A stretch of 64,000 nucleotides of DNA, taken from positions 1,054,001-1,118,000 of the forward strand of contig JBCBKO010000001.1 in assembly GCA_038521865.1 (NCBI GenBank). The letters are read 5' to 3'. Positions 27,341-37,461 of the stretch are shown piece by piece. Within the stretch, counting starts at the first letter, position 1; each line of letters starts with the position of its first letter. Source of the stretch: CALBPI01 sp038521865 (GTDB taxonomy: Bacteria > Pseudomonadota > Gammaproteobacteria > Steroidobacterales > Woeseiaceae). The notes below the pieces were generated by a model. That model was not told the DNA's origin. It saw nothing but the letters and a program-made list of their open reading frames with translations, and did no database searches. A program made the position numbers and the translations under genes.

Positions 27341-30097
27341 ATGCAAAAGACTTATGAACCTCAAGCGATTGAGGAGACGCACTACAAACGTTGGGAAGCG
27401 GCTGGTTATTTCGCGGCAGGGAGCGGAGACGATGGGTTTTGCATCGTTATCCCACCCCCAAATGTTACCGGTACCCTGCACATGGGACATGCGTTCCAGG
27501 ACACGATCATGGACACGCTCACGCGCTACCACCGGATGCGCGGTGTGCCAACGCTTTGGCAGCCAGGTACAGACCATGCCGGCATCGCTACCCAGATGGT
27601 TGTGGAGCGTCAGCTCAATGGTGAGGGCAAGACGCGCCATGACCTCGGTCGAGATGCCTTCGTTGATCGAGTTTGGGACTGGAAGAGAACCTCCGGCGGG
27701 CGCATTAGCGATCAGCTGCGCAGACTCGGCGCGTCGGTCGATTGGAGCCGTGACCGCTTCACGATGGATGAGGGTCTATCGGAAGTGGTACGCGACGTAT
27801 TCATTCGTCTGCACGACGAGGGACTTATCTATCGCGGTAAGCGACTCGTAAATTGGGATCCCGTTTTGCGTACTGCACTCTCCGACCTGGAGGTGCTCTC
27901 GGAGGATGAGTCGGGCCACCTTTGGCACTTCCAATACCCGCTATCCGACGGTAGCCGGACCCTCACGGTGGCCACCACGAGACCGGAAACCATGCTCGGC
28001 GATACCGCAGTGGCGGTGCACCCCGATGATGAGCGCTACCAGCACCTCATTGGTCAGACGATCAAACTGCCGATTGTCGGACGCGAGATTCCGATCATCG
28101 CGGACGACTACGTAGATCCGGAGTTCGGCACCGGTTGCGTCAAAATTACGCCTGCCCATGACTTTAACGACTACGAAATCGGCCAGCGTCATAGTCTTGA
28201 TCAGATCAACGTCCTGACTGATGACGCGCATATTGTCAGCGACATGCCGGAACCATTCGCGGGTCTCGATCGCTTCGAGGCACGCAAACGTGTCGTTGAG
28301 ACTTTCGAGTCGCTAGGTCTTCTGGAACGCATCGATGACCACACGCTCAAGGTGCCACGCGGCGATCGTAGCGGCACCGTCGTGGAGCCCTACCTCACCG
28401 ATCAATGGTATGTGCGTGTCGGTCCGCTCGCGGAACCGGCGATTGCTGCCGTCGAAGAGGGCCGAATTCGTTTCGTACCGGAGAACTGGTCCAAGACCTA
28501 CTTCAATTGGATGAATAATCTGCAGGATTGGTGCATCAGCCGCCAGCTGTGGTGGGGCCATCGTATTCCGGCCTGGTACGACGATGCGGGTGGCATTTAC
28601 GTCGGACGCGACGAGGCAGACGTTCGCCAAAAGCATGCGCTCGCGGACGACGTTGCGCTGCGCCAAGACGACGACGTCCTCGACACCTGGTTTTCCTCGG
28701 CGTTATGGCCGTTCTCAACGCTGGGGTGGCCAGAGCAGACCGCAGAACTAAAGACGTTCTATCCGACCACCGTTCTCGTTACCGGCTTCGACATCATCTT
28801 CTTCTGGGTCGCTCGAATGATCATGATGGGGATGAAGTTCGCCGGCGATGTGCCGTTTCGTGAAGTCTATATCCATGGCCTGATTCGGGATCAGGATGGC
28901 CAGAAGATGTCGAAGTCGAAAGGTAACGTGTTGGATCCGATCGACTTGATCGACGGCATCGAGTTGGAGGACCTTGTCACGAAGCGCACCACAGGGCTGA
29001 TGCAACCGCATCTTGCACCCAGGATTGAGAAGGCGACGCGCAGGCAATTCCCGGACGGCATCCCCGAATACGGTACGGACGCCTTGCGTTTCACTTTCGC
29101 CTCGCTTGCAACCAATGGACGCGACATACGGTTCGACCTCGGTCGGATCGAGGGTTACCGAAACTTCTGCAACAAGTTGTGGAACGCCTCGCGCTTCGTT
29201 TTGCAAGCGACTGAGGGTGTCGACCTGGAGATCGCCGAGGCGAGTGCGGGCTCCCTACCAGAACGCTGGATTCAATCACGACTCGCTCAGATGGTGACCG
29301 AGGTTGACCGGCAGTTCGCTCGATACCGACTCGATCTGGCGGCGCAGGCGATGTATGAATTCACCTGGTATGAATTCTGCGATTGGTTTGTTGAGCTCGC
29401 CAAGTCAACCCTCTACGACGACAGCGCTGCCGCGCCGACAAAGGCCAGCATGGCGCGTACGGCACTTGAGACGCTCGACGCACTACTTCGCGCACTCCAC
29501 CCGATCATGCCATTCGTCACAGAGGAGATCGGACTGAAGGTGGCGGAACGCCTCAGTTTGTCGCGCGAAACCTTATGCACCGCGCCATGGCCGGAAGCTG
29601 GAACGTCAGACTCTGAGGCAGAGCAGGACATGACCTGGTTGCAGGGAGTAATCGGCGGCGTAAGACAGATTCGAGGTGAGATGGACATCGCGCCCGGCAA
29701 ACCTGTGCCAGTGTTGCTGGCGGATGCTAACGACGAGGACGAACGACGTGTACAAGCGCTCGAGCCATTGCTTTCGCGCCTGGCAAACCTTGAGTCTCTT
29801 GAGCTTGTCGCAACCTCACCTGAAGCATGTGCGGTGGCACTCCACGACAATCTCAAGTTGTGCGTGCCGATGGCGGGCCTTATCGATGTTGAGAAGGAAC
29901 TCGATCGACTTCGAAAACTGCGCGACAAGACCTCGCAGGACCTCGCAAAGACCGAAGGCAAACTGAGCAATGCGAGTTTCGTCGAGCGTGCACCAGAGGC
30001 TGTGGTCGCCGAGGAGCGGCGGCGCGCTGCTGAACATCAGTCCACGCTGGAACGCCTGGAGTCACAGCTCGCGGAGATCGAAGCCCTCGCACGCTAA
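27341..30097 (+). CDS. valS: Valyl-tRNA synthetase
   Basis: A 918-residue class I synthetase. PPPNVTGTLHMGHAF carries the HIGH-type motif HMGH (about residues 47-50) and KMSKSKGN lies at about 521-528. The editing CP1 domain is present (VATTRPETMLGDTAVAVHP) as is the C-terminal coiled coil (about 855-918) that binds the tRNA elbow. Length is typical for proteobacterial ValS. No Shine-Dalgarno precedes the ATG. Confidence 0.98.
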   Translation: MQKTYEPQAIEETHYKRWEAAGYFAAGSGDDGFCIVIPPPNVTGTLHMGHAFQDTIMDTLTRYHRMRGVPTLWQPGTDHAGIATQMVVERQLNGEGKTRHDLGRDAFVDRVWDWKRTSGGRISDQLRRLGASVDWSRDRFTMDEGLSEVVRDVFIRLHDEGLIYRGKRLVNWDPVLRTALSDLEVLSEDESGHLWHFQYPLSDGSRTLTVATTRPETMLGDTAVAVHPDDERYQHLIGQTIKLPIVGREIPIIADDYVDPEFGTGCVKITPAHDFNDYEIGQRHSLDQINVLTDDAHIVSDMPEPFAGLDRFEARKRVVETFESLGLLERIDDHTLKVPRGDRSGTVVEPYLTDQWYVRVGPLAEPAIAAVEEGRIRFVPENWSKTYFNWMNNLQDWCISRQLWWGHRIPAWYDDAGGIYVGRDEADVRQKHALADDVALRQDDDVLDTWFSSALWPFSTLGWPEQTAELKTFYPTTVLVTGFDIIFFWVARMIMMGMKFAGDVPFREVYIHGLIRDQDGQKMSKSKGNVLDPIDLIDGIELEDLVTKRTTGLMQPHLAPRIEKATRRQFPDGIPEYGTDALRFTFASLATNGRDIRFDLGRIEGYRNFCNKLWNASRFVLQATEGVDLEIAEASAGSLPERWIQSRLAQMVTEVDRQFARYRLDLAAQAMYEFTWYEFCDWFVELAKSTLYDDSAAAPTKASMARTALETLDALLRALHPIMPFVTEEIGLKVAERLSLSRETLCTAPWPEAGTSDSEAEQDMTWLQGVIGGVRQIRGEMDIAPGKPVPVLLADANDEDERRVQALEPLLSRLANLESLELVATSPEACAVALHDNLKLCVPMAGLIDVEKELDRLRKLRDKTSQDLAKTEGKLSNASFVERAPEAVVAEERRRAAEHQSTLERLESQLAEIEALAR

Positions 30098-30121
30098 GAG
30101 CTGTGCGCCCGGTCACAGTCT

Positions 30122-30138
30122 GCACGCGAGGGGCGTGC
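30122..30138 (+). terminator. Hairpin downstream of valS
   Basis: A perfect 6-bp stem GCACGC / GCGTGC with loop GAGGG lies 25 bp after the valS stop. It is followed by GCTCTCGG rather than a T run, so it is at best a weak intrinsic terminator or an mRNA 3'-end stabiliser. Confidence 0.3.
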
Positions 30139-30197
30139 GCTCTCGGCCTGAATTCGCCATAGTGGAAGATGTCTAGACTCATTCCGGGATTTTTAGC

Positions 30198-31154
30198 GTG
30201 TCCGACCCGATTTCAATCGCTACGGCGAGTAGTGATTTTCGCGCGCAGCTGGGTGATGCAGCCAAAGCACTGAACGAGATCATTCTTGGCAAGTCCGAGC
30301 AAATCGATCTCGCGCTGACCTGTCTGCTTGCCAATGGGCATTTGCTCATCGAAGACGTCCCTGGCGTCGGCAAGACCACTTTGGCCCGCGCCTTGGCAAG
30401 CGTGCTGGGGCTCGATTTTGCGCGCGTCCAGTTCACCAGTGATCTGTTGCCCGCAGACGTCACCGGCGTATCCGTCTACCAAAAGAAGGACGGTTCATTT
30501 CGCTTCCACCCAGGCCCTGTGTTCACGCAGATGCTGCTGGCCGACGAAATCAACCGCGCCACTCCCAAAGCCCAAAGCGCACTGCTCGAGGCGATGCAGG
30601 AACGACAGGTCACTGTCGATGGCGAGCGCCACCCCTTACCGAACCCGTTTTTTGTTGTAGCCACGCAGAACCCCGCAGATCAAATCGGGACGTTCGATCT
30701 GCCTGAATCGCAGCTCGATCGGTTCCTGATGACGGTAAATATCGGCTACCCGGATGCCAAAGCCGAGCGTCAATTACTCGAGGGCGCCAGCACCGCGCAA
30801 AAAATTATCGAGACTGGCAATATCCTGAACGCCGAGAAAATTCGCGCGCTGCAAGCGCTGGTGTCGGAAGTCACTTTGGCACCAAAACTGCTGGATTACC
30901 TGCAGGCGCTGGTTGCCTACACTCGCGAGTCCGCCAGCTTCATGGTGGGCTTGTCCCCGCGTGCATCCATCGCAATGGCTAACGCAGCGCGAGCTCATGC
31001 ACTTTTGAAAGGGCGTGACGCGGTCTACCCCGAAGACCTCCAGGTCATATTCCCCCCAATTGCCACACACCGGTTGGTCCCGCGCGACAACGCTGGCAGT
31101 CAAACCGCGACCGAACTGGCGCGCCAGGTGCTTGATGCGGTGGCGATTCCCTAG
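30198..31154 (+). CDS. MoxR-family AAA+ ATPase
   Basis: A 318-residue AAA+ protein. The Walker A motif DVPGVGKT is at residues 53-60, Walker B and sensor elements follow (LLADEINRATPKAQSALLEAMQE, VVATQNPADQIGTFDLPESQLDRF). MoxR ATPases act as chaperones that activate partner proteins, often ones with VWA or DUF58 domains; here a DUF58 gene overlaps the stop by 20 bp, the standard pairing. The start is a GTG at 30198 with no strong ribosome site. Confidence 0.93.
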   Translation: MSDPISIATASSDFRAQLGDAAKALNEIILGKSEQIDLALTCLLANGHLLIEDVPGVGKTTLARALASVLGLDFARVQFTSDLLPADVTGVSVYQKKDGSFRFHPGPVFTQMLLADEINRATPKAQSALLEAMQERQVTVDGERHPLPNPFFVVATQNPADQIGTFDLPESQLDRFLMTVNIGYPDAKAERQLLEGASTAQKIIETGNILNAEKIRALQALVSEVTLAPKLLDYLQALVAYTRESASFMVGLSPRASIAMANAARAHALLKGRDAVYPEDLQVIFPPIATHRLVPRDNAGSQTATELARQVLDAVAIP

Positions 31155-32145
31155 CGCCAAGCGCCTCATCGAGCGCTTACGCAAGGGCGCCGATGCGAAG
31201 GTCTCACGCTGGGTGCGCAAGCGACAGGGCGAGGATCACCTGCCGCTGACCCTGCGCTCGAAGCGAATCTACATCCTGCCGACCAGCGTCGGGGTGACCT
31301 TCGGTATCGTGTGCCTCGCCATGCTGCTTGGCTCCATGAACTACAACAACTCCATGGGCTTTGCGCTGACGTTCATGCTGGCAGCAATCGGCTTGGTTGC
31401 GATGCATCGCTGTCATCAGAATCTCGCTGGAATACGAGTCCTGTCTGCCACCGCAGAGCCGGTCTTCGCGGGCGACCCGGTTGAGTTTGAGTTGCAGTTG
31501 CACAACGAGGGGCGCAGCGAGCGATTGGATATCGAAGCCTACGTCGGCCGACAGATCGGCGCTGCCGACGATATACCTGGCGAGGGCATTGGGAGATTGC
31601 GCGTGTCGTTACCGACCGAGCGTCGTGGCCAGACGGTCGTGGAGCGCTTTGGCATCCGTACTCGGTTCCCCATGAGCTTACTCAATACGTGGACATGGAT
31701 GTACACGCCGTGCACCTGCATTGTGTGGCCAAGGCCGGCAACGGATGCACCGCCACGACCACCCGCCCCAGCGCGTGCGCGCGGTACCCAGGGCAATCAA
31801 GGCGACGACGACTTCGCCGGCTTGCGAGACTATCGCGACGGTGACTCGCCACGTCTGATCGCTTGGAAAACGTTAGCGCGCAGTGATCAGCTCAAGTCCC
31901 GACAGCTCAGCGGCGGAGGTACGGACACGACATGGATCGATTTCGCCGTCACACCGGGCGCAGATCTCGAGTACCGACTGGCTGTGATGGCGCGATGGGT
32001 TATCGACGCCGAGCGTGCCGGCGAACGGTTCGGGCTAAGGCTGCCCGATAGCGAAATCACACCCGACCAAGGTAAGGCGCATCGGGATCGATGCTTGAAT
32101 GCGCTCGCGTTGGTCACTCCTGTTTCTGAGTTGCGTCATGCGTAG
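31135..32145 (+). CDS. DUF58 protein
   Basis: A 336-residue protein anchored by two neighbouring hydrophobic segments (about residues 43-62 and 66-82), followed by a beta-rich region and the DUF58 signature DFAGLRDYRDGDSPRLIAWKTLAR. Partner of the MoxR ATPase upstream, which it overlaps by 20 bp if the ATG at 31135 is used. A downstream transglutaminase gene overlaps its stop by 8 bp. In known systems this trio affects envelope or stress functions; the role here is not known. Confidence 0.9.
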   Translation: MRWRFPSAKRLIERLRKGADAKVSRWVRKRQGEDHLPLTLRSKRIYILPTSVGVTFGIVCLAMLLGSMNYNNSMGFALTFMLAAIGLVAMHRCHQNLAGIRVLSATAEPVFAGDPVEFELQLHNEGRSERLDIEAYVGRQIGAADDIPGEGIGRLRVSLPTERRGQTVVERFGIRTRFPMSLLNTWTWMYTPCTCIVWPRPATDAPPRPPAPARARGTQGNQGDDDFAGLRDYRDGDSPRLIAWKTLARSDQLKSRQLSGGGTDTTWIDFAVTPGADLEYRLAVMARWVIDAERAGERFGLRLPDSEITPDQGKAHRDRCLNALALVTPVSELRHA

Positions 32146-34126
32146 CACCGGTGAACTAAAAAAATCGCTGAGCTGGACCCTGCTGGCGCTGCTGATTTCC
32201 TATCTGCCGCATTTGCTCAACAAACCCGTTTGGATCAGTGGGCTGTTACTGCTTTGCATGAGCATTCGCTGGTGGTCTGAGCAAAGCAAAGGGCCGCTTG
32301 TGAATGCATGGGTGCGGACCCCAATCGGTCTCATTTGTTTTGTCGCCGTACTACAGACCTACAACGGGCTCAATGGCGTGGCACCTGGCAGCGCACTGCT
32401 CGCGGTGATGGCGGCGCTCAAGGTCCTCGAAACGCGCACACAACGAGACCAGTTTGTCTTGTTGTTCATCTCATTGTTCATGGTGTTGGCAGGTTTCCTC
32501 GTTGAGCAATACTTGTGGAGCGGGCCGTATCTCTTGATTTCTGTGAGTATCATCGTTACCGCGTGGCTAGCCGTTGGGCGTCGCGGCAAACCGCTGAGCG
32601 ATGGTTGGTATCTCAGGCAAATGCGCAGACATATGCTGCTTTCGATTCCTGTCCTGATTGCTATGTGGGTACTGTTTCCGCGTGTACCGGGACCGTTCTG
32701 GGCGATTCCGACAGAAAGTGGCAAAGCGAATACGGGTCTGTCAAAGACCATGAGCCCGGGGGACATCTCTCAATTAAGTGAGTCGGACACCGTAGCATTC
32801 CGCGCCACATTCGAAGGCATACCGCCGGCGAAAGATCAGCTCTATTGGCGGGCGATTGTAATGGGGCGTTTCGATGGGCGCAGTTGGGCCTCGGACGACC
32901 CAGTGCATAACCGCACGCGGGACAAAAGCGTCACCGCGCGCGGGCAGGAAGCGCGCTACAAAGTGCGAATGGAAGCCACCAATCAGTATTGGCTATTCGC
33001 CCTCGATATGCCAAACGACTGGAGAGGTCGTGGCGTTTACCGCAGCCCCGTGCAAACGCTACAGCGGCAACGACCAGTGGATGAGCGCATCGAATATACG
33101 GTCACCTCGTTCCTGGATTACAGTGCCGAGCCTGAATTACTACCCCGCACCAAGCGCTTCTATACGCATCTTCCTGAGGGCAGCAATCCGAGAGCACGCG
33201 CCTTCGCAGATCAACTTCGAAAGACCTATCCGGACCAACGCGACTATGCGCAGGCGGTACTCAGCTACTTCACAGAACAGCCCTACTACTACACGCTCTC
33301 GCCGCCGGCGCTCGGTCGCGAAGCCGTCGACGAGTTTCTGTTCGACACGCAACGCGGCTTTTGCGAACACTACGCATCGAGCTACGCGTTCCTGATGCGC
33401 GCAGGCGGTATTCCAGCGCGTGTCGTGGCGGGCTACCAAGGCGGCGAGACCAATCCCTTTGCCGACTACCTGATCATCCGTCAATCCGATGCCCATGCCT
33501 GGACGGAAATCTGGTTGCCGCAGCGCGGTTGGGTTCGTGTAGACCCGACTGCTGCCGTGGCGCCCCAGCGTATCGAGCAAAACCTCGATAGCGCCCTTCG
33601 GGAGTTCGGAGAACGCACCGACTCGCTGTTCGAGCTTGCGATGCTCGAACGCGTGAAGCTGGCGTGGGACATGGTGAACGCGCGCTGGAACGAGTGGGTG
33701 CTTGGCTACGGTCCCGAGACACAACGCGAACTATTAGAGAAACTTGGACTTCAGGATGTTGGCTGGCGTGACATGATCATCATGCTCGCGATCGTGCTGG
33801 TCGGCATCATGACGGTTGTCACGGCTTATCTCTGGATCGCACATCAGCCGCCGCGACCCGATTACTACCAGGCGTTGTTCCGACGGGCCCAACGTCGCAC
33901 TGGCATCCTGGCGCGACGCGGCGAAACGGCAACCGGCTGGGCGCATCGAGTGGGTCGCGAACAACCGGAAAACAGTCTCGCGGCACGACGGTTTGCTCGC
34001 CACTACTTGAGGGCGCGCTACGCTGGCAACACGACTGCCAGACGCAGACTGCCGCTCACGCTATTCGGGATTCGAGGTCGCTGGCGCAGCCGTTTCAGAC
34101 GTATCGCTCACTCGAACCAAAAGTAA
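32138..34126 (+). CDS. tgpA: TgpA-type membrane transglutaminase-like protein (DUF3488, DUF4129)
   Basis: A 662-residue inner-membrane protein. The N-terminal third (DUF3488) has about five helices; a periplasmic transglutaminase-like domain follows with a complete Cys-His-Asp triad: GFCEHYAS (Cys409), DAHAWTE (His453) and RVDPTAAV (Asp469). A last membrane helix (about 550-570) leads to a basic DUF4129-like tail. TgpA in Pseudomonas is an essential periplasmic-facing protein of unclear substrate. The MoxR-DUF58-TgpA order is conserved in Gammaproteobacteria. The 3' end overlaps the convergent transporter gene by 66 bp. Confidence 0.92.
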   Translation: MRSTGELKKSLSWTLLALLISYLPHLLNKPVWISGLLLLCMSIRWWSEQSKGPLVNAWVRTPIGLICFVAVLQTYNGLNGVAPGSALLAVMAALKVLETRTQRDQFVLLFISLFMVLAGFLVEQYLWSGPYLLISVSIIVTAWLAVGRRGKPLSDGWYLRQMRRHMLLSIPVLIAMWVLFPRVPGPFWAIPTESGKANTGLSKTMSPGDISQLSESDTVAFRATFEGIPPAKDQLYWRAIVMGRFDGRSWASDDPVHNRTRDKSVTARGQEARYKVRMEATNQYWLFALDMPNDWRGRGVYRSPVQTLQRQRPVDERIEYTVTSFLDYSAEPELLPRTKRFYTHLPEGSNPRARAFADQLRKTYPDQRDYAQAVLSYFTEQPYYYTLSPPALGREAVDEFLFDTQRGFCEHYASSYAFLMRAGGIPARVVAGYQGGETNPFADYLIIRQSDAHAWTEIWLPQRGWVRVDPTAAVAPQRIEQNLDSALREFGERTDSLFELAMLERVKLAWDMVNARWNEWVLGYGPETQRELLEKLGLQDVGWRDMIIMLAIVLVGIMTVVTAYLWIAHQPPRPDYYQALFRRAQRRTGILARRGETATGWAHRVGREQPENSLAARRFARHYLRARYAGNTTARRRLPLTLFGIRGRWRSRFRRIAHSNQK

Positions 34127-35344
34127 CAGCCCACCGATAAACAGGGGTAAGACTGCGACTACCGCGATACGCGGATCGTCGCTGACGCGAGAGAGAATAC
34201 CGATCAGCAACGGTCCGAGTATTGCCGCAAACTTTCCAAGCGTGCTGTAGAAGCCGAAAAACTCTGAAGCCTTGTCGTCCGGGATTAGCCTCGCGAACAT
34301 CGCCCGGCTCATACTCTGAACGCCACCTTGAACCAGTCCGATTCCGATCGCCATGGCATAAAACTGCCAAACCTCTTTGAGTGTCAAGCCCCACGCCGCA
34401 ATCAGCAGATAAACAAAAATGCCAATGATGATGGCGCGCTTGGGGCCGATACGTTCCCCCATCAACCCGAAAGCGATAGTGGCAGGCGCACCGACAAAGT
34501 TGGTAATCAGAATCGCAGCAATCAGATCATTCCTATCAAACTCCAGTCTCGCTCCGAAATCGGTGGCCATCAGTATCAGTGTGTGGACGCCATCGATATA
34601 CAGCCAATAGGCAGCAAGAAAGAGCGCTATGTTTCGATACTGCCGGATATCGCGGAGCGTCTGAACCAGGGTGCGATAACCGTCCACCGCCGCGCGCATC
34701 AGGCCCGGGCTATCGTTCTTGGGCTCCTTCACAAACACAAGCAATGGCACGGTGAATACGGCCCACCACACTGCCACTATCGCAAACGCAGCACGCATCG
34801 CAGCCGTGACATCTGCGAATCCAAACACTTCTGGCTTTGAGACCATCCAGGTATTGAGCGCGAGCAATAGCGCACTACCAAAGTAGCCGATGCCGAAACC
34901 CAAAGCGGAGACCTGCTCGTAGCGATCTGGCGTCGTCACAGTGACCAGCAAGGAGTCGTAGAACGTATTGGCCGCATAAAAACCGAGCAGTGCGCACGCG
35001 TACAGCCCGAGAGCCACTACCCAGTCGCCCTGCTCGACGAAATACAACCCGAGTACAGACGCCACCGCGAGCAATGTGAAACCGAGCAAAAAACGCTTGC
35101 GCGTGCCTCCAGAGTCCGCAACCGCACCAAGGATTGGTGCCAGCAACGCGACAACCAGGCTGGCCGTAGATATGCCAATCGAAAATCGTGACGTGATAGC
35201 CGCGGAGTCCTCGCCAGCGCTGTAGAAGTCACGAAAGAATATCGGGAAGAAGGTTGCGACGACCGTCAGGGCGAACGCGGAGTTTGCCCAGTCGTAGAGC
35301 GCCCACCCGAGTACCGGTTTTTCCTTAAGCAGGCGCAGACTCAT
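34061..35344 (-). CDS. UMF1-family MFS transporter
   Basis: A 427-residue permease with about 12 membrane segments. The start (VLGWALYDWANSAFALTVVATFFPIFF) is the signature of the UMF1 family, bacterial relatives of yeast Atg22 vacuolar amino-acid effluxers; the GAVADSGGTRKRFL loop is the MFS motif A. Substrate unknown. It follows prfC (minus strand) by 11 bp with GGAG before the ATG, so it is likely cotranscribed with prfC. Confidence 0.9.
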   Translation of the reverse strand: MSLRLLKEKPVLGWALYDWANSAFALTVVATFFPIFFRDFYSAGEDSAAITSRFSIGISTASLVVALLAPILGAVADSGGTRKRFLLGFTLLAVASVLGLYFVEQGDWVVALGLYACALLGFYAANTFYDSLLVTVTTPDRYEQVSALGFGIGYFGSALLLALNTWMVSKPEVFGFADVTAAMRAAFAIVAVWWAVFTVPLLVFVKEPKNDSPGLMRAAVDGYRTLVQTLRDIRQYRNIALFLAAYWLYIDGVHTLILMATDFGARLEFDRNDLIAAILITNFVGAPATIAFGLMGERIGPKRAIIIGIFVYLLIAAWGLTLKEVWQFYAMAIGIGLVQGGVQSMSRAMFARLIPDDKASEFFGFYSTLGKFAAILGPLLIGILSRVSDDPRIAVVAVLPLFIGGLLLLVRVSDTSETAAPATSNPE

Positions 35345-35355
35345 AGGTGCTCCGT

Positions 35356-36936
35356 CTAGAGTTCGCGCGTGGCACGGAATTGAATTTCCGGCCAGCGCTC
35401 CTCGGTCAGTTGAAGGTTTACCCGCGTCGGTGCGACGTAGACAAGCGCATCGCTGTGATCCACAGCGAGGTTGTCATGTGCTTTGCGGCGGAACTCATCG
35501 AGTTTTTTGTCGTCCTCGGCATGCACCCAGCGCGCCGTATGAACGTTGACCGACTCGAACTGGCACTCGACGCCGTACTCTTCGCGCAGTCGATGTGCGA
35601 CCACATCAAACTGCAGGATGCCTACTGCGCCCAGAATCAAATCGTTGTTACGCATCGGCTTGAACAACTGTGTGGCGCCCTCCTCGCACAACTGTGCCAA
35701 ACCTTTTTGTAGCGCTTTCAACCGCAAGGGATCGCGCAATACCGCGCGTCGGAAAATTTCGGGCGCGAAACTCGGTATACCGGTGAAGTTGATCTGGCCC
35801 GATTCGGTGAAGCTGTCACCGATGTTAATCGTGCCATGATTGTGCAATCCGATAATGTCTCCCGCGACTGCAGAACTTGCCTGTTGTCGATCGGCCGCCA
35901 TGAAAGTTATGGCCTCAGGAAACTTGATGTCCTTGCCAAGTCGCATGCTCTTCAATTTCATCCCCGGCCGGAATTCCCCAGAGCACACTCGCATGAACGC
36001 GATCCGGTCACGATGCCCTGGGTCCATGTTTGCCTGAATCTTGAAGACGAAACCGGTTAGGGCCTCTTCCTCCGGTGCGACCTCACGCTCCTCGGCCGCC
36101 CTCGGTTGCGGTCCCGGTGCATGCTCTACAAACCCTGCCAGCAACTCGCGAACGCCAAAGTTGCTGATCGCCGATCCGAAGTAGACCGGGGTCTGCCGCG
36201 CCGCGAGGTACTCTTCGAGATCAAACTCGGCGTACACGCCTTGCAGGAGCTCAATCTCGTCGGCGAACGCCTGCCAATCATCACCGAGAAACTCACGCGC
36301 AGCGTCAGACTCAAGCCCCGCGATGATTTCAGTTTCGCCGGCGGTGTGACGATCTTCCGCCTGATACACATAGATTCGGTTCTGCGGAAGGTGATAGACA
36401 CCGCGCAGTCGGCTACCCATACCGATAGGCCAGGTAACGGGGGTACAAACGATACCGAGTACCGATTCGATTTCATCCAGCAGCTCGATGGGTTCACGAC
36501 CCTCGCGGTCGAGCTTGTTGATAAAGGTCACAATCGGTGTGTCTCGAAGACGGCAGACTTCCATGAGCTTGACCGTTCTTTGTTCCACGCCTTTGGCGCA
36601 GTCGATGACCATCATCGCCGAATCGACTGCGGTCAATGTACGGTAGGTATCCTCGGAAAAGTCCTCGTGGCCGGGTGTGTCGAGCAGATTGACCACGTGC
36701 CCTTCAAACGGAAATTGCATGACCGAAGAGGTCACTGAAATACCGCGCTCCTGCTCGAGTTTCATCCAGTCCGAGGTGGCATGACGGCTCGCTTTACGGC
36801 CCTTGACGGTACCCGCAAGCTTGATGGCCCCACCAAAAAGCAACAGTTTTTCTGTCAGCGTCGTTTTACCCGCATCAGGGTGCGAGATGATCGCGAAGGT
36901 GCGGCGACGCTGCACTTGTTCGAGCAGCTCTGTCAT
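35356..36936 (-). CDS. prfC: Peptide chain release factor 3
   Basis: A 526-residue translational GTPase that removes RF1/RF2 from the ribosome after termination. G1 SHPDAGKT (residues 18-25), G3 DTPGHEDF, G4 NKLDRE are present, followed by the RF3-specific domains II and III (GDSFTESGQINFTGIPSFAPE). RF3 is distinguished from EF-G by the length and by the lack of domains IV-V. Followed by a UMF1 transporter; preceded by a 57-bp gap after rimI. Confidence 0.97.
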   Translation of the reverse strand: MTELLEQVQRRRTFAIISHPDAGKTTLTEKLLLFGGAIKLAGTVKGRKASRHATSDWMKLEQERGISVTSSVMQFPFEGHVVNLLDTPGHEDFSEDTYRTLTAVDSAMMVIDCAKGVEQRTVKLMEVCRLRDTPIVTFINKLDREGREPIELLDEIESVLGIVCTPVTWPIGMGSRLRGVYHLPQNRIYVYQAEDRHTAGETEIIAGLESDAAREFLGDDWQAFADEIELLQGVYAEFDLEEYLAARQTPVYFGSAISNFGVRELLAGFVEHAPGPQPRAAEEREVAPEEEALTGFVFKIQANMDPGHRDRIAFMRVCSGEFRPGMKLKSMRLGKDIKFPEAITFMAADRQQASSAVAGDIIGLHNHGTINIGDSFTESGQINFTGIPSFAPEIFRRAVLRDPLRLKALQKGLAQLCEEGATQLFKPMRNNDLILGAVGILQFDVVAHRLREEYGVECQFESVNVHTARWVHAEDDKKLDEFRRKAHDNLAVDHSDALVYVAPTRVNLQLTEERWPEIQFRATREL

Positions 36937-36993
36937 GAACGAGAAAGGGTAATCAGAAAACAGGCGCGCAGGATAACTCAGGCGCTGATGGAG

Positions 36994-37461
36994 CTACAGC
37001 GTGAGCGACAATACAAGCGCATCCTCACGCCCATTGTTGTCGGCCTTGTAATAGTTGCTCCGTCGCCCGATCGTCGTGAAGCCCAAGGCATGATACATGC
37101 TGGTTGCGGCGAGATTGGACGGTCGTACTTCCAGAAAAATGCGGCGGATGCGTGCATCTCGGGCAACCTGGATCATCTCGTTAAGAAGCATCACGCCGTA
37201 TCCCTGCCGGCGGAATGCAGGCGCAACACATACGTTCAGGACGTGCGCTTCACCAGCAGCCATCGACAGAATGCCATAGGCTCGAACCTCACCCTGTTGT
37301 ACAACCGTGAGGCACTGATAGCCGGCGAGCAAGCAGTCACGGAAGATGCCGATGCTCCACGGGAACTGGTAGCTCTGGTTTTCAATTTGAGCAACCTGCT
37401 CGACATCCTCATGGCGCATCGGCCTGACCGTTGGCGTCAAAAGTTCGTCGGCAACGCTCAC
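36994..37461 (-). CDS. rimI: Ribosomal-protein-alanine N-acetyltransferase RimI
   Basis: A 155-residue GNAT acetyltransferase, in E. coli responsible for N-terminal acetylation of ribosomal protein S18. The acetyl-CoA site RRQGYGVMLL and the RRIFLEVRPSNLAATSMYHALGF segment are typical. The start is a GTG at 37461 that overlaps the uracil-DNA glycosylase stop by 4 bp (GTGA), so translation is coupled. Confidence 0.92.
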   Translation of the reverse strand: MSVADELLTPTVRPMRHEDVEQVAQIENQSYQFPWSIGIFRDCLLAGYQCLTVVQQGEVRAYGILSMAAGEAHVLNVCVAPAFRRQGYGVMLLNEMIQVARDARIRRIFLEVRPSNLAATSMYHALGFTTIGRRSNYYKADNNGREDALVLSLTL

